DNA of 64,000 nt. Origin: Trichostrongylus colubriformis (lineage: Eukaryota > Nematoda > Chromadorea > Rhabditida > Trichostrongylidae). The stretch's first letter is position 1; every line of letters begins with the position of its first letter. The DNA lies in NCBI GenBank assembly GCA_963978905.1, contig OZ022259.1, positions 992,001-1,056,000 of the forward strand, read 5' to 3'. Made by a program: the position numbers and the translations under genes. Of this stretch, positions 31,101 to 42,504 are shown piece after piece. The notes beneath the pieces are model-generated. The model searched no databases, was not told the origin of the DNA, and saw only the letters and a list, made by a program, of their open reading frames with translations.

Positions 31101-34100
31101 ACCGATTTTTTCTCAGTCTCTACACTGCTCTGGAGCCGGGTTATGAACATTTGTGGTTAGCACTGCCTACTTGGAGCACGCTCCGCTCATTGAAGGTGGG
31201 TTTCCCTCAACTGTTACATATACCCGGATCTCGGGTGTGTATGAAGTGGTACGAATGACTTTCTTCGCACCTAATGTGCGAAGAAGTAATTACGCTTCGC
31301 ACCTAATGTGCGAAGAATAATTAACGACGGGCGAAAATCTGAGGTCACCCAATCATGTAACTTGCCTACAACAGCCACCAAAAAGCCACCAAAGAAAAAT
31401 GATATGAAATGAATGAAACCAGGAGTAAATGAATTCCCTTATCGGGTACTGTTAGGTTTTAAGGAAAGTTTTGGCCGGTTTTTGCAATTTCAACTTCAGA
31501 AGATCAGAACTCGGCTCAGAGTGCATCTTTTCTCACAGATTAAGCACCGTTCGATTCGCTACACTCTTGGCAACATTACGCATATCTACATATCTCAATT
31601 TGAAGAAGGGCTGATGATTTATATTGCGCGAGATAAAAAAAAGTCGACTCCAAATCGCCATTCTTTTTGAACACACTGCTACGGAAGGAGCTGTCCAGAT
31701 GTTCTGGGAAGTGGGTCATAGATAGCGCTAAATCCGATGAACATGATGGACGAGTGAATGCCTTATATCCTGCAACTGCTCCAATTAGTGGAAGACGATC
31801 AGTGGGAAATGTGCTCGCGTATGCTCCGAGGGGTCGCGTGGCACCCATTTTTTAGGTTTTTTTTTTCAAATCGAGGATACTTGAGGTGGACAACTAAGTT
31901 TGTTAGCTGAGGGCCAATACTTGTGGGTATCCCATGCAAGTATGGACTCTTTTCGCTTTCTGCCGTTTCAGTCAAAGCGATTTGATCTGAAAAATTCTAG
32001 CAACTCGTTCTCAATTCTTCCGAAACCAGTGACAAAGTGTTCCACCCAGTGATTCACCCCCTCCTTTTGCGGTATTCACATTTGAGGTTTCCTTTGGTGC
32101 GACTCGACTGAGCAAGAACTCGTGAAGTGAAGTTATCCGAACAGGGCCATTTTCACAGTATTTTGAAATTTCTCTAATAAATCGAAAATCTTGGGGCAAT
32201 CTAAGAAAAGCTTATATCCAGGAAAAGCAACTTTTTGTCTATCTAAGGAGCACAGCATGTAATTTCATTCATGTTGACGCGCTTTGAAATTCGAATTTAT
32301 GTTATGAACGCACAAAAGCGGGCACAACCTTCCTTACAACCTAATACATGCCGTTTCAAATACAAGGAGCATTCACAACTAGGCAATTATGATGGTTATG
32401 TAATGATGATTCACTTACGAACATGCACACCTTCATCTATTGCATAAATTCACTCATTGTTCTCCGTATTCTGTGCTTTTAAATGAAACTCTGTGCACAC
32501 TAAGGCCAAATTCCTTGACCTTTGAGTTTATATTTGTACAAGGGTAACTGATTGAATACTGGATGTGTGTTCACAATACAGCTTTTTTGCCTTGTAATAC
32601 AGGATATAGAATTCATTTGCTCGTGGCTTCCTCTACTCATATTATTTTTCTTTTAGTGGCTGTTCTAAGCAAGTTACATAGTTGGGTGACTTCAGATTCT
32701 CGCCCCTCCTTAATTACTTCTTCGCACATTAGGTGCGAAGCGTAATCACTTCTTCGCACATCAGGTGCGAAGAAAGTCATTCGTACCACTTTATACACAC
32801 CCCCCGGATCTCATCTTGGTCCACCTTCTCCACATGCCCGGGCAATTTTGAGACGAATGCAGCGCACGCCCCGCCTACTGTGTGCGGAGTCCGTGTGCGC
32901 TCTGTACATCTTGGACCATGCCCAAACTACTTTACATATAGGGTATGATAGATTGAGGCTACAGGACTTCAACTTCTTGGGCACTCACTCTATAGCATGG
33001 TTGATAAGCCGTTATCAGCCTTCCGCTCAAAAACAATATTTTCAACCAATATCTCAGCTTAGGCTACGTCTATCCTTCACCAAATTGATTAATTTGAAAT
33101 TAATTTGGTATATTTTTGTCACGGTTAAACATTGCTCGGCTTTTACCCGGTGTCTAGATCGCTATGTAGAAGAATATAATTTCTCATGAGTGAACACGAC
33201 TTCATCTATTGCATGCTCCGCTCCTGAAGGCGGGTCTCTCTTACCTGCGACAAACACCATAAACTCGCCTCCACCCCTTTCCCTTTTTGGCGACGTCCGG
33301 ACTCTTTTGGAACAACTTATAGAATTCTCCACATAAACACCGATTATTTTAACGCATGTCCCCCCTAAGTAGACGGAGGATCTTCACATGGTCCATGTGC
33401 GCTCTTTACATCTCCTACTACCATGACCCACCCAACCCAAAGTTGACCCAACCTCTCCCGCTTGTTTCTCCGATTATGTCGAGTTTTGGGTGGACAGACA
33501 AACAAAATAACAGACAAACCAATTTCCTGGTTTATATATAGGTCATGATGGAAGGTCATGAAAGCTTATGATTTCTAGGTTGCTCTGTAGCCGAGTTATG
33601 AAGTTAATCGTGGTGAGCACCACCTATTTGGAGCACGCTCTGCCCACTGAAAGCGGGCCTCTCTTAACTACACAGATACAAACTCCATCACCTCGCCCCT
33701 AAGTTTTCTCGACGTTCGGATTCTGTGGAACGATATATAGAACTTTCGGCGCTGTCGCAAAGAGGGAGGGGGGGGGGGGAGGGTGCATCCCACCATGAAC
33801 TAAGCCTAGAGGAAAAAAGGAATCCTCTATTTCCACTAAGCCTTAGGCAAAAAATGCGCCTCAATGTGCAGAGTTACCCCTCAAGAATCCCTCTGAGAAG
33901 CCCAGATATGCAGCGTTTTGTGAGATGTCCCTCGTTGCAAAGGCACCAATTTTTCACACAAACACCGAACATTTTGACCGCAAACCCCACCCACAGAAGG
34001 CGTAGTCCCACATAGTCCCCCCATAGTTATGCACTCTGCAAACTTCTACCATGCCCTACCTGACCCACATTTGACCCGAGTTCCCCGCTTGTTTTTCACG

Positions 34101-37100
34101 CGGTACTGACTTTCAGACAGATAGACATACAAAATGATAGACACACCAAACTACTGGTTTATAAATAGGGTATGACAGGATCTGATGACGATGTGCTGAA
34201 TAGAGCCTCGACCCCGCTCCGCCTTCTGGAGGTGGCCCCACTAAACTCGACTTTACCCGCTTTTCCTGACGTTCCAGCAATTTTGAGACAATTTATAGAA
34301 TTTTGCACCCTAACACCGACCATTTTGACGCAAGCCGCGCTCACAGTAGGCGGAGTCCTACATTGCACATGTGCCCTCTGTACATCTTGGACCATGCCCC
34401 AACCAACCTAAACTTGACCTGACCTCCCCACCTAGCCTTCTGGCAAAACCGAGAATCGAGCGGGCAGACAGACATCCGTACAAACAAAATTACGAAACTC
34501 CTGGTTTACATATAGGGTATGATTGATATTGATGCATGATGTTGTGGAATTTCAACTTTTATGAGGGCACTTAATCAATAGTATGGTCCATGAGCCGTTT
34601 CCAGCCTTCTGCACAGAAACCGATGTTTTCAACAAATATCGATCGCTGATGCATAATGTTGTAGAATTTTAACTTCTATGAGGGCACTCACTCAGTAATA
34701 TGGTCTATGAACCGTTTCCAGCCTTCTGCACAAAAACCGATATTGTCAATCAATATCGATCACTGATGCATGATGTTGTAGGATTTTAACTTCTATGAGG
34801 GCACTCACTCAGTAATATGGTCCGTGAGCCGTTTCCAGCCTTCTGCACAAAAACCGATATTTTCAATCAATATCGATCACTGATGCATGATGTTGTAGAA
34901 TTTTAACTTCTATGAGGGCACTCACTCAGTAATATGGTCCGTGAGCCGTTTCCAGCCTTCTGCACAAAAACCGATATTTTCAATCAATATCGATCACTGA
35001 TGCATGATGTTGTAGGATTTTAACTTCTATGAGGGCACTCACTCAGTAATATGGTCCGTGAGCCGTTTCCAGCCTTCTGCACAAAAACCGATATTATCAA
35101 CCAATATCGATCACTGATGCATGATGTTGTAGGATTTTAACTTCTATGAGGGCACTCACTCAGTAGTATGGCCCATGAGCCGTTTCCAGCCTTCTGCACA
35201 GAGACCGATACTTTCAATCAATATCGATCGATTCAATCAATACCGACAAAGTCCATGTGCGCTCTGTACATCTCCTCCCACCCAACCCACACTTGAACCG
35301 GCCTTTCTCGCTAATTCTGAGGGTATGTCGAGTGTCAAGTACCTCAAACTTGGGTAATTAAACCGGACAGACACACAAACATCCGTACGAACACACCAAA
35401 CTCGTGGTTTAAATATAGGTAGATAAACGGATGTATATTGTTAGGTCAGGATTGGTGTAGTCGCGCAAGAGAGGCGAGTGCGTGCGCACGAATGTTTTCG
35501 AGTTTTCGCGTATGATTGCGTACATCGCCTTGTTATTTTTTCTGTTGCTATCACTTTTTGTTCAAAGGACTCCACAATACTAGTCCATGACGTTCAGATC
35601 GCAATCCCCACCGGCTGCACTAATTCGCACTGGAGGCGTGGCGTGAGCGACGTCGCAATGAGAAACTGTGACCTAACGATACACATACGTGATAATTGAC
35701 GTTATTCTTCACGATTATAACTCCCACTGACCTCTGCAGAATAAAAATCACTTGGGGTTTCAAAGTCTTCAGCAAATCTTCATAATCCACTTTGACATTG
35801 CAGGCGGGTTTTTGTTGCTCCACAAGTACATCACATCCTTGAATTAATTACTTTCGCTTATTTTCTCGCTTACCATCATCAAAATGGCATATAGCGCTGG
35901 AAATAATCCAACACTACCACATACAAAATCAAAAACTCCAATAAAGAAGGAGTATATATAGATCATTCTAACTTCAGAAGGACCAAAGCAAAGATGAGCG
36001 TGCGGTTGCGGAGCGTAATGTTTGACATATTAATGCAAAATGCAACCGCTCTGCATCTGAACAACGCATTTTTTGGGGACTTATTTCAAAGCGGGGCGAT
36101 AAATCACTGCCTAAGCTGTGGCCACTTAAGTTATTCGTATTGCTTCAAAACGAAAAATAGTAATAAATAAAAACAACTCGAAGTCATGAACAAAATGCAT
36201 GGAAACAATGATGGACGCATACCTTTCATTGCGAGTATGTTGAATTCTTTAGCATGCTCTTGAAAGGCTTCATAAACAACTGGCCCGAGGTTGATGGCGT
36301 AACTGTCGCCCAAAACGAGCATGTCGTGCTTGCCGTGAGCATTCTGTTAGAAAAAAGTTATTCGAAAAAAAAAACTTCTGCATTAATATGAGTGAGATGT
36401 GATCCGTTTCCAATGAGAAAAGAAATATCAAAATCAAAATACGATCTCCTCGCGAACTACGGATGCTCGTTTTTAGGTTGACTTCATAACGACGCAGGAC
36501 TTATAAAAACGGATGTGCCAATCAAGGGTTTCAGAAGAATTTTAGAATATCAGCTATTTCACGGATTAGCGGGACCCTGCATATGAAAAACGCTGAAAAA
36601 TAATAGTCAGGACTATGGACAGTTTCCAAGATTGTTAATGAAATCGTTATAGCAACATATGTGCAGTTTTCGAGCCTTTCATATGATGAATCCTCAAAGG
36701 TGGATCAGACAATTATTATCCACTAAGGAGAAATGTGTTCGTTGTAAACGGAAGCAAGAGTTAACCGAAATGACGTAGACCGTGTGTGGCGTCGTCACGG
36801 TGAAAGCGCAGACAAAGTAACTCAAAAAGAGCGTAAGCCATAGGCGCGTAATTGCTGCGTGCTACCACCACACATCACAGACCCGCGTAGTGCCAACCAG
36901 TGGTCTGTTACGCAACGGGGACTAGATCCAACGGATTAGGGGCTCCCTTTCTCTGGTTTCTAGATTTCAATTTTCTGCACTTGCCCTCCTTGGCACCTTT
37001 CTTTCCATTGGCAACGGTGAACCAACTATCGGGACACTACGTGCGAGCACGCCTTGGTATCCCTAAACAAGCCCAAATCGACGTCTACGAAATCGCCGAG

Positions 37101-39010
37101 CAGCATGGCCTTCCTTGATGTACAGCTAGCAGGTACATTTCAATACTTCAATCAAAGTAATAGTGCTCATGGTTAAAGAGCGGCGAACGAAAAATCCCAT
37201 ACGCACTCAACGCGGAGAATTGAGTCGAAAAGGGGATGACAGGGTATAGTTTAGTTTCAGTCCAGGACATGGAGACGAGAAAAGTGATATTCCGTCAAGG
37301 CGCAGCAGTTTTTCTGGCACCGCAATACTAGATAGACTAGCGCGCTTGTTTTCGATACTGTTCCTTAGTGGCCGGAACCACTGAAGTGAAAGGAAACTCG
37401 CATTCCCTCAAAAAGAAATGCAAAGAAGTGATGGGAAAGATGCAAGTGGGAAAAGTTAATTGCCAGCTACCTGACCAAAACCCCCAGGTGACTTAATAAT
37501 AGCAACTTCTGGTAGTAAACAATGTGACATGCCCGCCAACTTACTTGTATAGAAAAGGGACACTACTGTATAGCGTGAAGAAGGGAAGTAAGCTTCTCAA
37601 CAATCGCACAGCCGCAAAGACACCAAATATATGTCATTAGGACAGAAACGTCGCGTGGCCGTGTTCGGCACGCGACGGGATGGTGCGAGCTATACGCGCC
37701 GTATGAGTTGAGTCCTGAAGCGATTACGCCTAGAATGAGGCGTAGGGCACCGTCATCGGTTCAAGACCCATCCGATACGGCGCGCATAGCACGCACCATC
37801 ACGTCGCGCGCCACACGACGTTTTTGTCCTAATGACATACACCCGCGTAGACAGCAGGATTGCATACGTCATGACGTGCCGAATATATACAGTATACAAC
37901 GCCTGGTTCTTCTTTATAAAAGTACCTACAGTCCATTTCGGAGCGCTTGATAGGGCGTGGCCTATGGACTTGGGTGAGAGTGTATCAAACTCTCTCATCC
38001 CGCCACACACCCTCACTATCGCCACTCAGGCCACGCCCTATCTAGCGCTGTGAAATGGACTGTACCTCCGATCTTCTCCTCGCGATGTTTGGGATTAAGT
38101 AGCCCGGGTCTACTGTTTACCGAAGCTGCAAGTAGTCTGCAAACTGTTCGCAAGTATAGCCGTAGCCCCATGTTTTTTGAGGTTCGTTTCGGAAGCAATA
38201 GCGTATCGGGAAGGTTCGCGGTAATAGTGACTTGGTAGCGGAAATGCAACAGGATATTTTCAAAAACAACATGGGACAACTTGCAACTCCTATGCCTCCA
38301 AAGGATCCATAACTGTACGAATTAGGAGAGTGCGGAAGTGTCTCCAGGGCTAAAAATCTATAGTCCGATCGAAATTTCGCTGAAAAATACCTCCGCAATT
38401 TCACACAATCCAAATGGTGGTTTCGAGAGTGCTGCGAAACGATTGCTCAAGCGTTTGCATATGGAGGTGTCCATGTTTCTTACCATATCGTTCTCTATGA
38501 AATTCAGTTGTCTCGGTCGCCCTAAATAAGAGCGTAGAATTTTCGCATAAATGCATGCTAAAAAGAGATAATGCAATCAAAGTCGACCTGTCAAACAACC
38601 TTCAAAAAAGTACGCCGAAGTGTCTAGACTTCATACTACCCTAAGTAATTCCACTAAAAACATGCTTTGAAACATCTTTCAACATTTCAGACGCACAGGT
38701 CCTGTCACAGTGTGTCTTCGACTTCATACTCAGTGACGCGATCGCGACTTAAGCAGTACGTGAGACTTTGACTGAAATTATCTACGAGCATGACTTCTCA
38801 AGAAATGAAAATTCCGACGACTCGCACTTGTGCTTCTGGTATTCATACGGTATAAAAAATCAGCAAAAAAAAAATAAAACGAGAAAGTAACGTCAAGTTC
38901 AAATCAGGTAAGAAATCATCTTCAAATACGTCTTACTCACAAATCGTCTTGCCAAGGGTCGGCACACTGAATATGAGTACAATTGCCGCACAAATCCTAC
39001 TGGGAAACAT
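28182..39010 (-). CDS. secreted SGNH-domain protein A (OAC-related), 298 aa
   Basis: Eight minus-strand exons in perfect phase: 39010-38941, 38557-38391, 36343-36223, 35837-35732, 29298-29196, 29122-29039, 28872-28811, 28365-28182. A 20-22-residue signal peptide (MFPSRICAAIVLIFSVPTLG) leads into the C-terminal SGNH region known from nematode OAC acyltransferases: CKRLSNRFA, the nucleophile block MLVLGDSYAINLGP, LLKTLKPQVIFILQR, KIYILQAIP, CTKCEIVDIKP and DLLYIDQWNNFTRF. The ten-helix acyltransferase part is absent, so the product should be secreted. The last motif normally supplies Asp and His; here the Asp is present but Asn stands where His is expected, so activity is doubtful. Its paralogue lies 3.5 kb upstream on the same strand. 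Intron 4 is 6.4 kb of repeats. Confidence 0.85.
28535..28579. repeat. 20-bp-arm hairpin in the last intron of SGNH gene A
   Basis: ATTTGTTGCGATCAGCACAT (28535-28554) is inverted at 28560-28579 with one mismatch and a 5-base loop GCCAT. Its role is unknown. Confidence 0.65.
31233..32803. mobile_element. 1.57-kb DNA transposon with 9-bp target duplication
   Basis: CCGGATCTC stands immediately on both sides (31224-31232 and 32804-32812). The ends are inverted repeats of about 93-95 bp beginning GGGTGTGTATGAAGTGGTAC, and each arm contains two hairpins of the form TTCGCACCTAATGTGCGAA. A 9-bp duplication with long terminal repeats suits Mutator-like or Merlin-like elements. The roughly 1.4-kb interior has no recognisable transposase; open stretches at 31413-31670 (plus) and 31848-31576 (minus) are unassigned. 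It is inserted into an R2 copy. Confidence 0.85.
34527..35240 (+). repeat. 117-bp tandem array
   Basis: Six copies of a 117-bp unit start at 34527, 34644, 34761, 34878, 34995 and 35112, followed by a partial one. Each holds TGATGCATGATGTTGTAG, CTTCTATGAGGGCACTCACT, GAGCCGTTTCCAGCCTTCTG and AACCGATATT plus CAATATCGAT. Single diverged units lie at about 29.85 and 30.8 kb, so the array grew inside R2 just as the 146-bp array grew inside R1. Confidence 0.9.
37630..37838. mobile_element. foldback element (family F6)
   Basis: TATGTCATTAGGACAGAAACG at the left mirrors CGTTTTTGTCCTAATGACATA at the right. The arms include GTCGCG-rich sequence and the GTCCTGAAGCGATTACGCC string of the GGGTCCTAAAGCGAT family. 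Length is about 209 bp, in intron 2 of SGNH gene A. Confidence 0.75.
37922..38067. mobile_element. foldback element, 146 bp
   Basis: GTACCTACAGTCCATTTCGG and GATAGGGCGTGGCCT at the left are repeated inverted at the right as AGGCCACGCCCTATCTAGCG and GAAATGGACTGTACCT. It lies in intron 2 of SGNH gene A. Confidence 0.75.
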
Positions 39011-39020
39011 CTGAAAAACC
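39011..39020 (-). promoter_or_regulatory. probable spliced-leader acceptor, SGNH gene A
   Basis: On the minus strand GGTTTTTCAG abuts the ATG at 39010 directly. The paralogue has the same arrangement, which supports both the start codon and trans-splicing. Confidence 0.5.
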
Positions 39021-40199
39021 CGATCAGATAAAAGTGAACAATCATATATGAATATATCAAGATCATATACGAATCATATATGAATATATCAAGATATCCT
39101 GACAGAATGTGGAAGTACCCTGCGCACCACTAAACTCGCACACTTCATAAATGCTTAGCTATGGGACGTCACGAAAGGGATTTGTTGGATACTTAAGAAC
39201 GCGTTCATACTTTGTGCACTGGCGTCAACGGCGTCAAAAACGTGCCAACTGACCACCACGTCGGCATCATGATGGCGCGCTGCGTTTGCAAAGCGCTCGA
39301 CCCAACTGCTCGATTAGGAGGTACGTGGCTCGTCCCGGCAACACGCTTGCTTGCAATTGGGGGCGTGCCCCTTGCCGTCCTGGCTCTCCCAGATTTGCCT
39401 AAGCCTTACTAGGGAAGAGCTTTGGCTTTAAGCCCAAATACTCGATCGAATTCGGAGGCTCTCGCCACGATCATCTTACTGTGGTGTGGTTTGGTTGAGC
39501 AATTTACAAACGGAGCACGTTACCAGGGTGCCACCGTAGTGGGCGGCAGGATGATTTCACCGTTCGCCAATGCCAGTGCGCCAGGTATGAGCGCGGATCA
39601 AAAGGGAAGCACAACCAACTTAGTCAGCACATGTAACACAGTCAACATCTCCTATAGTGAGTTTTTGGCAAGCCGATGTCCAAGTCCGACTGACTGTTCC
39701 AGAGGGGTGGTAGAAGCCAAGTGTGTTGGTCGTGCTGCGCATATTAGTAATTACAAAACAACCAAGGTGAGGCACACAACTGGCACATGATGATGATTAA
39801 CACTAAATTCAGTAAGACGATGGAGAAGTCTCAGAACTTTACTGAGCTCGCTAGCTCGGTGGCTGTGTATATGAAGCAGTGAAAAAGAAAAGGTTCAGAG
39901 GCTTTTATGTAGTACTGGATAAGACGCTTTTAGTGAATCGAAGCGGATCGCTCGTTACATCAACTGAGATCCGTCAATTTATTCCAAAAACCTGTCTCTG
40001 GTTGTGCAGGTGCTTTTTTAAGGTAAGTGATGATTCACCAACAATGATCAGTACTATATCTGAGTAGATACACCCCTCATGTAATAGCTTCTTGCTATGT
40101 TGGAAGCAAATCTACCGATAATCTAGGGTGAATTATGGGGCTGAACAATGAGTTAAGCTGTTGACTGGCTAGACAGAAAAGTAAACGTAGGTGAACCCC

Positions 40200-40500
40200 A
40201 GAAAAGCCACTTTTGGGCCCTCCCAGGAGTGTGTGCACTTATGACGGAGAATCGCTCGCGGCGTCGCACTCGCGGCGCCATCAGTATGGCTTGCCGAATC
40301 GATTGCCCTTGGGAGCCCGGCAGAGCGTGGCTGCGTCATCTCTGCACTTCCACCCATGCCACACTGCCTCGCTTGAAGGCTGCCATGTCCTGCCACTGGT
40401 ACTCGCACTCGCCGAGCCGCTTGCCACGGGCGATCACGCGATTTCCCGTCATGAGTGCACACACCCCTCTCCTGGCTATCTTCAGTGACCGCCACCTACG
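40200..40500. mobile_element. foldback element (family F5)
   Basis: CCCAGGAGTGTGTGCACTTATGACGG at the left end is mirrored by CATGAGTGCACACACCCCTCTCCTGG at the right (partial strings CAGGAGTGTGTGCAC and GTGCACACACCCCTCTCCTG). The arms hold CGGCGTCGCACTCGCGGC and TTGGGAGCCCGGCAGAGC. A second, less symmetrical copy is at 47.43 kb. Confidence 0.7.
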
Positions 40501-41436
40501 CCAGAGAGTGGCCTTGGCATCGTGTGTGGAATTGCAAGCCGTCCAAGTTGCAAGCATCCCAGTATAAGCCGAAATCCCTCTCTTCTGGTGTCTTTATCGG
40601 AGTTAAAGGAACTTTCATGTTGACTGAGTGGAACTACTAGCTGGCAAACCAAAGACCCTGGCTACATGCTGCTCCAAAAGGATATGGGATCAGGAAAAAC
40701 CGGCGCCGCGCCTTTATGCCACATTCACCCGCCGCATGGTCCACTTGTCACGCTCATGTTTATGACCATTGGTTAGTACGTCACTGACATCAACAGATCC
40801 ACGTGGGAACCGTGGGAACCAAATACTCGAAGCTCTGTAGTTTTTACGTGGAAACTGCTGGAGACACATGCGTTTATTTGATTGTTTCAAAATTTCAGTG
40901 CATGAAATTCCATACTTCTTTATTCTGTTGTAACAATAACTTGAATGCGGGGATAGTTGTCTTAAAGTCGACAGCATGCGACCACCTTCCGAGCAGGTGA
41001 AGAATATGTGAAGAGTAAGCATTGAAAAAATCCGTCATGCGGCTTCGAGGTCCATGTTGGAGAAAGTCCGCGAAGTGACTACTTTGGAGAGTGGGGAGTT
41101 TCTCGTCGAATGAGGGAACCTTCCAGAGCTAGGAGCTGCGTCAGGAACAAGGACATGCATGGTGTCAAGAGAATTTCCGCGTCTTATGACCCCTCACATT
41201 CCTACTTACCAAGATGGACAAGTTCAAAACAGCGATGAAGCTATCATTTGAAAGCGGGGAGTGCCTGCTGTAGCTCCATGAAAAGTAATGGAGATGGATG
41301 GCGTCAGTGGAAGCTGATATGGTTGTGGTGGTGGACAATTTGAATACGACCGTCTCTCTGCACCACTTCCCTCCGTGAACTGAACAGGCACCGCCTGACC
41401 TGGTTGTGCGAGGACGGGACAATGATCGCGGCTGGA

Positions 41437-41688
41437 TGGGTGGGTGCCGATTGGTCGAATTTTCGCGCGGCCGCCTGCGGCGAGTGCGAGTCGCCTACAG
41501 ATTTATCGGTTGAAACAGCAGTAATAACAACATAGGCAAACTTAGGAAGCTTCCAAACTGCAATCTCTGAAAATCCTTTACGGTCCCTGCCCATTGCGTC
41601 TTGAGCGGAATTCCAAACAACTCGCACTGACGCCGAGAATGCGACGCCGCGAAGCGAAAATTCGACCAATCGGCACTCACCCCTACTT
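41437..41688. mobile_element. foldback element, family F4
   Basis: GATGGGTGGGTGCCGATTGG at the left and CCAATCGGCACTCACCCC at the right are inverted copies. The right arm includes CCCATTGCGTCTTGAGCGGA and GAAGCGAAAATTCGACC, the family hallmarks. Confidence 0.7.
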
Positions 41689-42504
41689 GATGGCTTAGCC
41701 CTTGTCCGTCTGCATCTGCCTCACCGATTAGTGATGCAGCGTGAAAGGGAAGGAATCAGAAGAGACTTCACAGGTTCAAATTTCTCGGGGTTTTCACCGT
41801 TTTATTCCGCCCTTTCTCTTGTGCCACACAACTGACCACCTCGACTTTTATATTCCACAACACAATCTGCCAAAATTACCGCTGACGGTGTTTTTGAAGA
41901 TTATTTGAAGCTTACTCCAACAGGGCTCGAAGGCACAACTCGCGATAAACAGATGAGGCAATTAACCTCCTTGGAGCAATATATTCTTGGGTAACTGTCC
42001 AGGACGCATCCTCTTTACGCAGACGCGATACGTCATCGGAGCGATAAATCCACTTGAACCCACTCGCACCACGCCCTTTTAGCCCAGCTGACTCGTAAGA
42101 GAGCTCAAGTGGGCGTGGTTAATGTTGGTACTAGGGATGTAGCGCCGTGACGGCAAAGGCCATAGGCAGTAGATTTTTGATAGCTGCCCAAAATCTACTG
42201 TTCATGGATGTAAGGCAAATAATCTGAATAATCGAGAAGTATGTCTTCAAGATCAAAGTTGGTTGGTTGTTGAGCCCTCCTCGAAAATGTTCAAATGATT
42301 GTCCTCGATCCCCATCATGTTACATAGTTATGCTGTCTGCGTATCGATTAATCTATTTTTATTACGATTAAGACAAGAATGCTACGCGCTTGCGCTTCTA
42401 TGTCATGCGTACCTTCTCGCACTGGCTAATTTGAAGACCTTTGGTCTGGCGTCACATTCAAGCATGTGAACCGAGTTATAACCATATGCTACATGCAGGC
42501 ATCA

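Larger units (their letters stand above)
29820..35430 (+). repeat. R2 repeat mosaic filling intron 4 of SGNH gene A
   Basis: Many partial copies of a second family. Recurrent strings are ACACCGAACATTTTAACGC, CGCCCACAGT, CATGTGCGCTCTGTACATC, ACAGACACACCAAACTCCTGG and TTTATATATAGGT. Ends of this type occur near 30560, 33545, 34168, 34515 and 35420. Interspersed are 117-bp-type monomers (about 29850, 30780, 30860 and the array at 34.5 kb). No coding sequence is supported; the mosaic is interrupted by the transposon at 31233-32803. Confidence 0.75.
39021..42504. other. spacer between the two SGNH genes
   Basis: Contents I can name are a 24-bp direct repeat AATCATATATGAATATATCA at 39040 and 39072, foldback elements at 40.2 and 41.4 kb, and GC-rich tracts. 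A 123-codon open frame at 39422-39790 has no recognisable motif. AATAAA for gene B may be the minus-strand signal at 42363-42358. Confidence 0.4.

Noticed and set aside
39422..39790. 123-codon plus-strand open frame between the SGNH genes
   Set aside because: No motif, signal peptide or splice context was recognised, and it lies in GC-rich repeat-like DNA. I would not call it a gene without homology or transcripts.
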